This document shows, one piece after another, positions 6,967 to 14,593 of a stretch of DNA of 15,786 nt. The translations under genes were made by a program, and so were the position numbers. The notes below the pieces were generated by a model, which did no database searches, was not told the DNA's origin, and saw only the letters and a program-made list of their open reading frames with translations. Source of the DNA: Chloroflexota bacterium (GTDB taxonomy: Bacteria; Chloroflexota; Limnocylindria; P2-11E); NCBI GenBank assembly GCA_005883775.1, contig VBEU01000048.1, positions 1 to 15,786 of the forward strand, read 5' to 3'. Position 1 is the first letter of the stretch; the number at the start of each line of letters is the position of its first letter.

Positions 6967-7677
6967 TCACATTCCGAGGTATGCGCGCTGAACGTCGGGC
7001 GACGAGAGGAGCTCTTTGCCGGTGCCGGTCTGGACGATCGAGCCCGTTTCCAGAACGTACGCGCGATGCGCGATCTCGAGGGCTTTGGTCGCGTTCTGCT
7101 CGACCAGGAGGATCGGCGTTCCTTGCGCGTTGATCTCCGTCAGAACTCGAAAGATCGTTTCGCAGAGGATCGGCGCGAGTCCGAGCGACGGCTCGTCGAG
7201 CATGAGGAGCTTCGGGCGTGCCATCAGCGCGCGACCGATCGCCAGCATCTGCTGCTCGCCGCCGGAGAGCGTCCCGGCGAGCTGTTTCGTACGCTCTTTC
7301 AGACGCGGAAAGAGCTCATAGACGCGCGTGATGTCCGCCGGAATACCGGCGCGATCCTTCCGTGCGTAGGTCCCCATCATCAGATTGTCGAAGACGATCA
7401 TTCGAGGAAAGAGGCGTCGGCCCTCCGGGGCGTGGCCGATCCCGACGCGCACGACATCGTGCGCCGGCACCGAGGAGATGTCCTGTCCATCGAAGACGAC
7501 GCGTCCGGTCGTGGCGTGGTTGAGACCCGAGATCGTCCGCAGCGTCGTGGTCTTGCCGGCTCCGTTCGAGCCGATCAACGCGACGATCTCTCCGGCGTTG
7601 ATGCTGAGTGAGACGCCGCGGAGGGCCTGGACCCGTCCGTAGAAGACGTTGATGCCCGCGACATCCAGAAGGGCCAC
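6967..7677 (-). CDS. livF: Branched-chain amino acid ABC transporter ATP-binding protein LivF
   Basis: LivF is one of the two cytoplasmic ATPases of the high-affinity branched-chain amino acid importer. The 236-residue protein has Walker A GSNGAGKT (36-43), the ABC signature LSGGEQ (137-142), Walker B LLMLDEP (157-163) and the family's typical AYLGM-type C-terminus. It starts at GTG, one base after the livG stop, so translation is tightly coupled. It is the last gene of the transporter set; cca follows after 26 nt. Specificity for leucine/isoleucine/valine rests on family membership; urea, amide and other amino acid importers share the same architecture. Confidence 0.94.
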   Translation of the reverse strand: MALLDVAGINVFYGRVQALRGVSLSINAGEIVALIGSNGAGKTTTLRTISGLNHATTGRVVFDGQDISSVPAHDVVRVGIGHAPEGRRLFPRMIVFDNLMMGTYARKDRAGIPADITRVYELFPRLKERTKQLAGTLSGGEQQMLAIGRALMARPKLLMLDEPSLGLAPILCETIFRVLTEINAQGTPILLVEQNATKALEIAHRAYVLETGSIVQTGTGKELLSSPDVQRAYLGM

Positions 7678-7678
7678 G

Positions 7679-8461
7679 CTAGTGCTGCGTCCCCAGGTAC
7701 GCCTCGATGACGCGCTGGTCGCGGCGCACCTGCTCCGGGGTTCCTTCGGCGATCTTTTCGCCGTGGTCGAGCACGACGATGCGGCGGGACACTCCCATGA
7801 CCACTTTCATGTCGTGCTCGATCAGGAAAACGGTGATCCCCTGGTCGACGATCTTGTGCACGAGGCCCATGAGCTCGACCTTCTCCTGCGGCGTGAAGCC
7901 GGCGGCGGGCTCGTCCAGGAGCAGAAGCGCGGGATTCGTGGCGAGCGCCCGCGCGATCTCAAGCCGGCGCTGCGAGCCATACGGCAGGTTGCGCGCGTAG
8001 ATATGGGTGTATTGCTCGATGCCGACGAACTGGAGGAGCTCCATCGCGCGGTCTGTGACGCGCTGCTCCTCGCGGTGCTCGGCCGGGGTCTTGAAGAGGG
8101 AGTCCCACAGCTTCGCGTGCATTCGACAATGCTGCCCGAGACGCACGTTGTCGAGGGACGACATGTACTCGAAGAGCCTGATGTTCTGGAACGTCCGCGC
8201 GATGCCGAACGCCGCGACCTGGTGCGGCTTCGCGCCGGTGATCTCGCGGCCCTGGAAGACGATCCGTCCGGCGGTGGGCGGGAATATTCCGGTGATCCCG
8301 TTGAAGAGCGTGGTCTTACCCGCGCCGTTCGGTCCGATCAGCGCGAAGATCTCGCCCTTCTTGACGTCAAACGTGACGTCGTCGACAGCCACGAGTCCCC
8401 CGAAGCGCTTCGTGACGTGGTCGATCCGTAGGATCGGGTCGGCAGCGGCCTCGACGGTCAT
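7679..8461 (-). CDS. livG: Branched-chain amino acid ABC transporter ATP-binding protein LivG
   Basis: LivG is the second ATPase of the importer and pairs with LivF. The 260-residue protein has Walker A GPNGAGKT (43-50), the LivG-type signature LPYGSQRRLE (159-168, in place of the usual LSGGQ) and Walker B LLLLDEP ending at Asp183-Glu184. The loop ARTFQNIRLF around residues 88-97 is typical of LivG. Its ATG overlaps the livM stop by four bases (ATGA). Ends in TAG one base before livF. Confidence 0.94.
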   Translation of the reverse strand: MTVEAAADPILRIDHVTKRFGGLVAVDDVTFDVKKGEIFALIGPNGAGKTTLFNGITGIFPPTAGRIVFQGREITGAKPHQVAAFGIARTFQNIRLFEYMSSLDNVRLGQHCRMHAKLWDSLFKTPAEHREEQRVTDRAMELLQFVGIEQYTHIYARNLPYGSQRRLEIARALATNPALLLLDEPAAGFTPQEKVELMGLVHKIVDQGITVFLIEHDMKVVMGVSRRIVVLDHGEKIAEGTPEQVRRDQRVIEAYLGTQH

Positions 8462-9678
8462 GTCGTCTCCGCGTTCACGTCTTCGATCGTGGTGTCATCG
8501 TGCACGCCCTTTTGGAGCTCTTCCGCACGCTGCCGGCTCGGCAGGAGGCCCTGCGGTCGAAGCAGCATGGTGAGCACCAGGATCAGACCGAAGATGAGGT
8601 ACTTCAGTCGCTGCACCTCCCCGGCGAGACCGGGCCAGTCGCCACTCGGGCTGTTGAGACTCGTCGCTCCGATCGAGTTGGCGAAGTCCGAGGCCTGCTG
8701 TGGGAGGCCGGGCAGGATGTTGAAGATCACGTAATAGATGAGAAGCGCTCCCACGATGACGCCCGGGATGTTCCCCATCCCTCCGAGCACCACCATGATC
8801 AGGATCGTGATCGAGACGGTGAAGCCGAAATTCTCGGGCGACACCAGCGACAGCTTGGCCCCGTAGAAAGTCCCCGCGAAGCCGCTGAATGCCGCGCCGA
8901 TGCTGAAGGCCAGCAGCTTGACACCGACCGTGTTGACGCCCATCGCCGCTGCCGCGACCTCGTCCTCGCGGACGGCCATCCAGGCGCGACCCATGCGCGA
9001 CCGGCGCAGATTGTTCACGAGGAGGACAGAGATCGCTACGAGGATGGCCATGATCACGTAGTAGGCCAGCGGGTCGATGATCTTGAAGTTCTGAACGATC
9101 GCCAGCGCATCGCCGGACCACGGCCCGTTCAGCCAGATCGGCAGCGCCGGCGTGTCGAGAGCGGAGATCCCGTTGACGCCGCTCGTCCACGTCGAAGCGT
9201 TCCGGAAAAGACGCGGCACGATCTCGCCAAAGCCGAGGGTCACGATGGCGAGGTAGTCGCCGCGCAGCCGGAGGGTCGGCGCGCCCAGGATCGCCCCGGC
9301 GCCCGCAGCGGCGAACATGCCGACGAGCAGCGCGATCCAGAACGGGATGTGGAGGGCCTGGTGGATCGGCGTGAACTCCAGGTGGTCGGACGCGACGAAC
9401 GCATACGTGTATGCCCCGATAGCGAAGAACGCCGCGTAGCCCAGGTCCAGGAGGCCCGCGAATCCCACGACCACGTTCAGTCCGATCGCGAGAAGGATGT
9501 AGACACCCGCGTCGGCCGCCTGCGAGATCAGGAAGCTGCCGCTGCCTCGTGTGGCGACCTGTACCCCGATCGGAAACGCGATCGTCGCCACCGCGAGGAC
9601 GAGATACACGACCGCGTTCGGATTTTTCCGCGGGTCGCTCTCGAGGATGGATCCGAGCCGCGAGAGGAGTCCTCTCAT
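8458..9678 (-). CDS. livM: Branched-chain amino acid ABC transporter permease LivM
   Basis: LivM forms the membrane channel together with LivH. I place the start at ATG 9678, which overlaps the livH stop (ATGA), giving 406 residues. Multiple membrane spans are visible, with LNVVVGFAGLLDLGYAAFFAIGAYTYA, LRLRGDYLAIVTLGFGEI and FSGFAGTFYGAKLSLVSPENFGF, all LivM hallmarks (each shown here joined from the conserved permease core). The frame stays open far upstream through livH by chance, so the longest open frame, to 10731, is not the gene. The soluble C-terminus is charged. It lies between livH and livG with overlapping starts and stops on both sides. Confidence 0.93.
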   Translation of the reverse strand: MRGLLSRLGSILESDPRKNPNAVVYLVLAVATIAFPIGVQVATRGSGSFLISQAADAGVYILLAIGLNVVVGFAGLLDLGYAAFFAIGAYTYAFVASDHLEFTPIHQALHIPFWIALLVGMFAAAGAGAILGAPTLRLRGDYLAIVTLGFGEIVPRLFRNASTWTSGVNGISALDTPALPIWLNGPWSGDALAIVQNFKIIDPLAYYVIMAILVAISVLLVNNLRRSRMGRAWMAVREDEVAAAAMGVNTVGVKLLAFSIGAAFSGFAGTFYGAKLSLVSPENFGFTVSITILIMVVLGGMGNIPGVIVGALLIYYVIFNILPGLPQQASDFANSIGATSLNSPSGDWPGLAGEVQRLKYLIFGLILVLTMLLRPQGLLPSRQRAEELQKGVHDDTTIEDVNAETT

Positions 9679-10718
9679 TTCTCCGGTACTCGCATACCGA
9701 GAAGTCCGGTCGGCCTGAAGACGAGGACGAGGATAAGGATCGCGAAGATGATGACCTGCGTCCACGTCGACTCCATGTAGCCGTCCCAGAGCGCCGTGAT
9801 CAGACCGATGAGGAGCCCGCCCAGCGCCGCACCTTGAATGTTCCCGATGCCGCCAAAGACGGCCGCTGTGAACGCGAAGAGACCGGCCGAGAACCCCAGA
9901 TCGAAGACCAGCGTGTTGTAGTAAAGCCCGAAGATCGTTCCGCCGGCGCCCGCGAGCACCGCGCCGATGAAGAAGGTCGCCGCGATCGTGCGATTGATGT
10001 CGATCCCCATCAGCTCGGTCGCGTCCTGGTCCTGGGCCGTGGCGCGCATGGCCTTTCCGAGCGTCGACCGGCTCACAAAGAGCGCCAGCACGATCATGAG
10101 GATCGCCGCGACGACGATGACGAAGATGTCCTTCACGCCGATCGTGGCGCCGCCGATCACGATGCCATTCGTGGGCAGCAGGTTCGGGTAGGGCACGTTG
10201 AACGGGCCCTTCCAGAGGAACATCACTCCCTCGAGGACGAAGGACATTCCGACCGCAGTGATCAGCGGAGCCAGACGTGGCGCGTGGCGGAGCGGGCGGT
10301 ACGCGACCCGCTCGATGGTCACGTTGATGGCGCCGCAGATCAGCATCGTCACGATGAAGACGGCGAGGAGCGGCAGGATGATCCCGGGGGTCCCGGCCTT
10401 GCTCGCATCGAGGCCGAAGATCGGAAGCAGGAAGACCGAGATGAAACCGCCAAGTGTGAATAGGTCGCCGTGAGCGAAATTGATGAGCTCGATGATCCCG
10501 TAGACCATCGTGTAGCCGAGGGCGACCAACGCGTAGATGGCCCCGTTGGCCACGCCGAACGTCAGGATCTGCAGGAAGTAGCTGGGCCCCTGCGCGAAAA
10601 TCTTCGTTGCCAGGATGAAGATCGCGTACAGGACCGCGAGGATCACCAGTAGGTTCACGAGACGGCCAATTGGAGCCCCGACGAACGCGATCCGTGCTTG
10701 TTTCAGCGAGCCGACCAC
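9675..10718 (-). CDS. livH: Branched-chain amino acid ABC transporter permease LivH
   Basis: LivH is the other channel subunit. The 347-residue protein has about eight hydrophobic spans and the motifs NGAIYALVALGYTMVYGI, ELINFAHGDLF and the late FAFTAAVFGGIGNIQGAALG region typical of the family. It is some 40-50 residues longer than common LivH proteins, mostly through an N-terminal extension. The start is GTG 10718, preceded by GAGGGGGG at 10722-10729. An ATG two bases further upstream is out of frame and closes within six codons. The gene follows livK after 57 nt that hold a strong hairpin. Confidence 0.93.
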   Translation of the reverse strand: MVGSLKQARIAFVGAPIGRLVNLLVILAVLYAIFILATKIFAQGPSYFLQILTFGVANGAIYALVALGYTMVYGIIELINFAHGDLFTLGGFISVFLLPIFGLDASKAGTPGIILPLLAVFIVTMLICGAINVTIERVAYRPLRHAPRLAPLITAVGMSFVLEGVMFLWKGPFNVPYPNLLPTNGIVIGGATIGVKDIFVIVVAAILMIVLALFVSRSTLGKAMRATAQDQDATELMGIDINRTIAATFFIGAVLAGAGGTIFGLYYNTLVFDLGFSAGLFAFTAAVFGGIGNIQGAALGGLLIGLITALWDGYMESTWTQVIIFAILILVLVFRPTGLLGMRVPEK

Positions 10719-10735
10719 ATGCCCCCCTCAAGCGG

Positions 10736-10760
10736 GGAGGGGGCGAGTTTCGCCCCCTCC
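10736..10760 (-). promoter_or_regulatory. Perfect 11-bp hairpin between livK and livH
   Basis: Bases 10736-10746 pair perfectly with 10750-10760 around a 3-nt loop, just 15 nt after the livK stop codon. There is no T-run, so it is not a normal intrinsic terminator. In the - strand RNA, its 3' arm (10744 down to 10737, GCCCCCTC) can instead pair with the livH ribosome binding site (10729 down to 10721), so the two stems exclude each other. A role in protecting livK mRNA or tuning livH translation is inferred. Confidence 0.7.
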
Positions 10761-10775
10761 ACTCACGTGTGTCTG

Positions 10776-12041
10776 CTAGCCGCCGACCCCGAACTGCTTA
10801 ACGAATACCCAGTCAAGGGGTGAGCCCTTGGTTTGGAAGATCGCCATCGTGGGCGAGGTGGGGTCTCCGTTCGCGTCGAACGTGTAGGTGCCGGTCGTGC
10901 CCTTGAAGCTCTTTGTCGCCGCAACCGCGGCGCGGACCTGCTCGCGGCTCGGCATGTTGCCGCCGTTAGCGTCGATGGCCCGGCCGATCGCGTCGATAAG
11001 GATGTTCGCGCAGTCCATCGCCGGGAAGGTGTACGAGCCGACGTCTTCCTTCTTGGGGAAGCGCTTCGTGAACGCGTCGATGGTCGCCTTGGCGTCAGGG
11101 TTCTGGTTCGCGTCCGCCGCGGCGACGGTGCCGTAGAGGTTCGCGGCGTTGTCGGCCGCGTCCTTGATGCACTGCGAGTTCACCCCACCGTCCGGGACAA
11201 GGTACGGAGCATCCAGGATGCCCTTCATCTGGGCGCGCGGGATGCAGATCTTGGTACCACTCGTGGCGCCGGCGTAGACCGCCTGCGCGCCTTTGTTCTT
11301 GGCGTCGGTGAGGAAGGGCTTCCAGTCGTTGGTGGTCTTCGTGTCGAAGTCCTGCCGGAGAACGACCGTGCCACCCTTCTTGGTGATCTCCGCCGTGAAC
11401 TTGTCTGCGACGCCCTTACCGAAGGTCTCGTTGTCAGACCAGACCGCGACCTTCGTGAGCTTGAGCGTATCGACGACGAAGTCCGCCGCGGCAGGCCCCT
11501 GGAACGTATCGGCTGCAGCCACGCGGAAGTAGTTGTTGACGCCGTTGGGCCGGAGCTTCGCCGGCGTCGTGCCGGTGTCCGCCTCGCAGTACGCGAACGT
11601 CTGCGTAAGGCACTCGTTGGTGTTCGCTGCGCTGATCATCGTGAAGCTCGCGCGGTTCGCGATCGGGATCATCGCGCGCGCGACGTTCGAGTTGTTCGGT
11701 CCGATCATCCCAAGGATCTTCGCGTCGGAGATCATCTCCTGGATGTTCTGCGCGCCCTTCTGCGGGTCATGGGTGCCGTTGACCGTGTCGTCCCAGCCCT
11801 TGAAGGTGAGCTTGAATCCCTTGATCGAGCCCGCCGACTCCACCGCGAACTGGATCCCGTTCTGTGCGGGCAGTCCGTCCGAGGCGTCGCCACCGGATGT
11901 CGGCTGGTCGCTGGCGATGATGATCTCGCCCTTCGTCGTGCCCCCACCGCCGGCGGTGCTCCCGGCACCCCCTGTGCACGCCGTCGCCAGCATCGCGAAG
12001 CCGGCGATGATCGCACCGGCTGTGTACCAACGTCGCTGCAT
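10776..12041 (-). CDS. livK: Branched-chain amino acid ABC transporter substrate-binding lipoprotein LivK
   Basis: This is the extracytoplasmic receptor that captures the amino acid and delivers it to LivHM. The 421-residue protein starts at ATG 12041, with GGGAGGA five bases upstream. A positively charged N-terminus (MQRRW) and a hydrophobic segment lead to the lipobox LATAC, so Cys22 should be the lipidated first residue of the mature protein. A Gly/Thr/Ser-rich tether follows (about 23-36). The body, with IGPNNSNVARAMIPIANRA and the later DWKPFLTDAKNKGAQAVYAG, is a type I periplasmic-binding fold of the Leu/Ile/Val family. A longer frame to 12149 lacks a ribosome binding site and would bury the signal peptide. 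It heads the liv gene order and has a candidate promoter upstream. Confidence 0.93.
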   Translation of the reverse strand: MQRRWYTAGAIIAGFAMLATACTGGAGSTAGGGGTTKGEIIIASDQPTSGGDASDGLPAQNGIQFAVESAGSIKGFKLTFKGWDDTVNGTHDPQKGAQNIQEMISDAKILGMIGPNNSNVARAMIPIANRASFTMISAANTNECLTQTFAYCEADTGTTPAKLRPNGVNNYFRVAAADTFQGPAAADFVVDTLKLTKVAVWSDNETFGKGVADKFTAEITKKGGTVVLRQDFDTKTTNDWKPFLTDAKNKGAQAVYAGATSGTKICIPRAQMKGILDAPYLVPDGGVNSQCIKDAADNAANLYGTVAAADANQNPDAKATIDAFTKRFPKKEDVGSYTFPAMDCANILIDAIGRAIDANGGNMPSREQVRAAVAATKSFKGTTGTYTFDANGDPTSPTMAIFQTKGSPLDWVFVKQFGVGG

Positions 12042-12120
12042 TCGATCCTCCCACATGCGATTTGCATCTTCGGGCCTTCGCGTTTTCCTCACGCATCGAG
12101 CGACCCGCGTTTGACGGATG

Positions 12121-12149
12121 AGCGTAGGAGGCGGCCGAGCAGGCGTCAA
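12121..12149 (-). promoter_or_regulatory. Candidate sigma70-type promoter of livK
   Basis: On the - strand TTGACG (12144-12149) and TACGCT (12121-12126) are 17 bases apart. The -35 is five of six to consensus; the -10 is only three of six. Transcription would begin near 12114, leaving a leader of about 70 nt before the livK ATG. It sits in the 149-nt gap after the dipeptidase gene. Confidence 0.5.
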
Positions 12150-12190
12150 TTGCGGGGCGAGTCAGCGACCGACGGGGACCCTGCCTCTAC

Positions 12191-13375
12191 CTAGCGTGCC
12201 CACGTCTCCTTGAGCACGCGGAGCACGTTGCCGCCGAGGATCTTCGCGACGTCGGCATCCTCATAACCGTGGGCGACGAGCCAGCGCGCGGCGTTGGGCA
12301 TCGCCTCGGCCGGGCTCTCCATCCCATCGACGTATCTGACGGGCGTGTACTTCACTCCCTGCTGAATGCGGGAGAGGGAGAGCGCCGCGGCGAACGCCTT
12401 GTGCAAGCCGACGTGGTCTCCGAAGAGCGTGTCCGGCCCCAGCCCGACGTGGTCGATGCCCATGAGCTCGACGCAGTAGGCGACGTGCTCCATCACCGAC
12501 TCGAGCGAATGGAGCGGGTGCTTTTCGGTGAGGGTCGTGTGTGGCGCCGCCTCGACGCCGATGACGCCGCCTTTCGCGGCGCACGCCTTCAGGACCTCGT
12601 CGGGCTTCATGCGCTTCGTTTTCCAGAGTCCGCGCGCGCCCGCGTGTGTGATGAGGATCGGGCGCTCGCTCGTCGCGATCGTGTCGAGCGACGTCTGATC
12701 GCCGCAGTGCGAGACGTCGATGGTCATGCCGACCTTGTTCATCCGCCGCACCGTCGCGCGTCCGAGATCGGTGAGCCCGCCGTCGCGCTCCTCGCGGAGC
12801 CCCGAACCCAGCCCGTTCGACTCGCTGTACGTGATGCCCATGACCCGAACGCCGAAGCCGTACAGGACATCGACACGGTCGACGTCGTCCTCGATCATCG
12901 TCGCGCACTCGAGCGTCGAGACCAGCGCGCACTTTCCGGCCGGCTTCGCGCGATCGAGATCGGCCTTCGTCTCGGCGCGGTAGAGGAAATCCTGATGCGC
13001 GATGTCCGAATACCGCATCCCCAGGTCGAACAGGACGTCGTCCCAGCGCCAACCGCCCATGCCGTCGAGGAACGCCTCAAGGACGACGTCGACACCCGCG
13101 GCGGCCAGGCCGGCGTAGCCGGTCCAGGTACGGCGCTCGCGCGCGTAGTCGTGGATCTGCTCGATGTCCTCGGGCATGACGACACAGTGGTCGTGCGACG
13201 ACACGAGGGGCGCGGTCGCGAGGATCCGGTCGAGCCGCTTGGTCTGGTCGGCGTCGAGCGGATAGCTCGAAGGCGGCACCCGCTCGAGCTCCTTCGCGAG
13301 CGTGAACTCCCGGTAGTCGGTGCCCGCCTCGAGGTACTCGAAGGGCTGGTATGGCGCGCGGGTCTTTGGCGGCAT
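12191..13375 (-). CDS. Membrane dipeptidase homologue (peptidase family M19)
   Basis: M19 enzymes are zinc dipeptidases that cleave dipeptides, including some with D-residues. The 394-residue protein keeps most zinc ligands: Glu156 in STLECATM, His223 in IDVSHCGD, His244 in PILITHAGARGL and Asp315 in VGLGPD. The 21-residue spacing between the two histidines equals that of renal dipeptidase (His198/His219). The first motif, normally His-x-Asp, reads His61-Asp-His63, so the Asp ligand position is His. There is no signal peptide, so it is probably cytoplasmic. The start at ATG 13375 has GGAGGTG six bases upstream. It lies upstream of livK on the same strand and may supply amino acids for the same metabolism. 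Confidence 0.88.
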   Translation of the reverse strand: MPPKTRAPYQPFEYLEAGTDYREFTLAKELERVPPSSYPLDADQTKRLDRILATAPLVSSHDHCVVMPEDIEQIHDYARERRTWTGYAGLAAAGVDVVLEAFLDGMGGWRWDDVLFDLGMRYSDIAHQDFLYRAETKADLDRAKPAGKCALVSTLECATMIEDDVDRVDVLYGFGVRVMGITYSESNGLGSGLREERDGGLTDLGRATVRRMNKVGMTIDVSHCGDQTSLDTIATSERPILITHAGARGLWKTKRMKPDEVLKACAAKGGVIGVEAAPHTTLTEKHPLHSLESVMEHVAYCVELMGIDHVGLGPDTLFGDHVGLHKAFAAALSLSRIQQGVKYTPVRYVDGMESPAEAMPNAARWLVAHGYEDADVAKILGGNVLRVLKETWAR

Positions 13376-13417
13376 TAGGGCACCTCCCCGATGATCGGCC
13401 GCGAGTATGGTTCAGCG

Positions 13418-14164
13418 ATGCCCGCGCGGCCCAAGCGGCAGAAGCCCCGCGCGACCGTGCGCCCGGATCCGGTGCTCCGTTCGCGCGCCCGCAAGATCCT
13501 GACCCGCCTCGCGAAGGCCTATCCGGACTGGGGACCCACGCTCCGTTTCTCTTCTCCGCTGGAGCTCCTCGTGGCGACGATCCTGGCGGCGCAAGCCCAG
13601 GACGAGCGGATCAACGAGGTCACCCGGGTCCTCTTCACCAAGTACCGTCGCCCGGCGGACTACGTGGCGGCGCCAGCGGGAGTCCTCGAGCGGGATATCA
13701 AGGCGACGGGGTTCTACAACCAGAAGGCGAAGTCGCTTCGCGGGATGGCCCGCGGCCTTCTCGAGGAGTTCCGTGGCAAGGTGCCGTCGGACATGGATGG
13801 GCTCACGCGGCTGCATGGAGTGGGTCGCAAGACGGCATCGATCGTCCTCGGAGCGGCCTTTGGGGTGCCTGCGGTGGCCGTCGACCGCCACGTCGCTCGC
13901 GTGGCCGAGCGCCTTCGGTTCGATCGAGCGGGTCCGGACATCGAGGCGAGCCTCCGAGCGATCTATCCGACGAAGGACTGGATCAAGCTCACGTGGTGCT
14001 TCGTTCTCCATGGTCGTCGAACATGCAGGCCGACCCCGCTCTGCCCGATCTGTCCGATCAACGACCTCTGCCCGTATCCGAAGAAGACGAAGACGCTCCC
14101 CGCGGCGCTGCGATCCAACCAGCCAGAGCAGCGAGCGCGAGCAACAGCGCGTCGCCCGCGATGA
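13418..14164 (+). CDS. nth: Endonuclease III, DNA glycosylase/AP lyase
   Basis: Nth removes oxidised pyrimidines from DNA and nicks the abasic site. From ATG 13418 the product is about 248 residues. It has the helix-hairpin-helix LTRLHGVGRKTASIVL with the catalytic lysine in GVGRKTA, the catalytic aspartate in VAVDRHVARV, and a C-terminal four-cysteine iron-sulfur loop. The loop is Cys-x5-Cys-x2-Cys-x5-Cys; the usual first spacing is x6. An ATG at 13391 is also in frame, but it lies only 15 bp from the divergent dipeptidase start and has no ribosome binding site. At 13418 a TATGGT box ends six bases before the ATG, which would fit a leaderless transcript. The last 107 bp overlap a gene on the other strand. 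Confidence 0.92.
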   Translation: MPARPKRQKPRATVRPDPVLRSRARKILTRLAKAYPDWGPTLRFSSPLELLVATILAAQAQDERINEVTRVLFTKYRRPADYVAAPAGVLERDIKATGFYNQKAKSLRGMARGLLEEFRGKVPSDMDGLTRLHGVGRKTASIVLGAAFGVPAVAVDRHVARVAERLRFDRAGPDIEASLRAIYPTKDWIKLTWCFVLHGRRTCRPTPLCPICPINDLCPYPKKTKTLPAALRSNQPEQRARATARRPR

Positions 14165-14390
14165 TCGAGAGGCCCTCCGTCAACCCGTCGCTCGGGGACT
14201 GGAGCGGCGCGGGCGCGAGACCGATCGCCTCGACGAGCACGTAGCCGACGCCGACGAGCGCGCCGTGGTAAAGACCCCCATTTTTGGCCACTTTTCCGGC
14301 TAGGAACGCGCCGAGCGCGATACCACAAAGCGGCGCGGCGATACCAAAGATCGATGCGGGTCGGGACGGAGCGTTGAGGCGCGATGCCAT
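14058..14390 (-). CDS. Small membrane protein, about three spans (TIGR04086/YrzE-like look), unknown function
   Basis: The 110-residue protein has three hydrophobic segments at about 13-32, 40-58 and 71-93, with GGLYHGALVGVGYVLVEAIG in the second, a pattern like small TIGR04086-type membrane proteins; this match is by eye. The tail (Arg, Ser, Gly-rich) lies on the strand opposite nth and overlaps it by 107 bp. I start it at ATG 14390. A further upstream ATG (14474) would place two intrinsic terminators inside the gene and is rejected. No clear ribosome binding site is seen, and expression may need read-through of those terminators. Confidence 0.6.
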   Translation of the reverse strand: MASRLNAPSRPASIFGIAAPLCGIALGAFLAGKVAKNGGLYHGALVGVGYVLVEAIGLAPAPLQSPSDGLTEGLSIIAGDALLLALAALAGWIAAPRGASSSSSDTGRGR

Positions 14391-14403
14391 CGAGCGTACT
14401 CGG

Positions 14404-14441
14404 ACAAAAAGAAACCGATCCGCGAGGCCTACGCGGATCGG
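14404..14441 (-). terminator. Second intrinsic terminator downstream of the micropeptide gene
   Basis: A perfect 10-bp stem pairs 14415-14424 with 14432-14441 around a 7-nt loop. On the - strand it is followed by TTTCTTTTTG. This is a good Rho-independent terminator, and it lies 14 nt before the start of the small membrane-protein gene. Confidence 0.82.
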
Positions 14442-14472
14442 CGGGTTCGCGAAAGGTGCCAGACTCGAAATC

Positions 14473-14495
14473 AAAAAAGCGACGACTCTCGTCGC
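14473..14495 (-). terminator. First intrinsic terminator of the micropeptide gene
   Basis: A perfect 7-bp stem (14479-14485 with 14489-14495, 3-nt loop) is followed on the - strand by six T residues (14473-14478). It begins 14 nt after the stop codon of the 15-residue peptide gene. Confidence 0.88.
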
Positions 14496-14509
14496 CGCTC
14501 AGGACAACC

Positions 14510-14557
14510 TTAGTGCTTCTTCTTCGAGGACTTCTTCGCCTTCTTCTTTGCTGGCAT
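14510..14557 (-). CDS. Lysine-rich 15-residue micropeptide
   Basis: The - strand encodes MPAKKKAKKSSKKKH, stop TAA. It is preceded by AGGAGGTGATC (14563-14573), an 11-nt match to the 16S rRNA anti-Shine-Dalgarno sequence, ten bases from the ATG. A sigma70-type promoter lies upstream and two intrinsic terminators lie downstream, so the unit is complete as a stand-alone gene. Eight of 15 residues are lysine, with one terminal His, and no hydrophobic residue beyond Met, Pro and two Ala. Function is unknown; binding to RNA, DNA or the ribosome is a reasonable inference from charge. Small basic ribosomal peptides exist in some bacteria, but I see no sequence match to one. It could alternatively be a translated segment of a short regulatory RNA. 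Confidence 0.72.
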   Translation of the reverse strand: MPAKKKAKKSSKKKH

Positions 14558-14593
14558 CAGTGGATCACCTCCTCCTGGCCACTCATTGACGGT

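Noticed and set aside
8500..9780. + strand frame of 426 codons opposite livM
   Set aside because: Charged, Arg/Asp/Glu-rich translation without domains; shadow of livM.
9679..10731. N-terminal 351-codon extension of the livM frame
   Set aside because: It runs through livH in another frame, with low-complexity Arg/His-rich translation. The ATGA overlap at 9675-9678 gives a normal LivM start.
10833..12194. + strand frame of 453 codons opposite livK
   Set aside because: Arg/Val-rich shadow of livK without domains or ribosome binding site.
12269..13378. + strand frame of 369 codons opposite the dipeptidase gene
   Set aside because: Shadow frame; the M19 motifs are clearly on the - strand.
14391..14474. 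N-terminal extension of the small membrane protein to ATG 14474
   Set aside because: It would place one full terminator inside the gene and start within the T-run of the other; the extra residues are not membrane-like.
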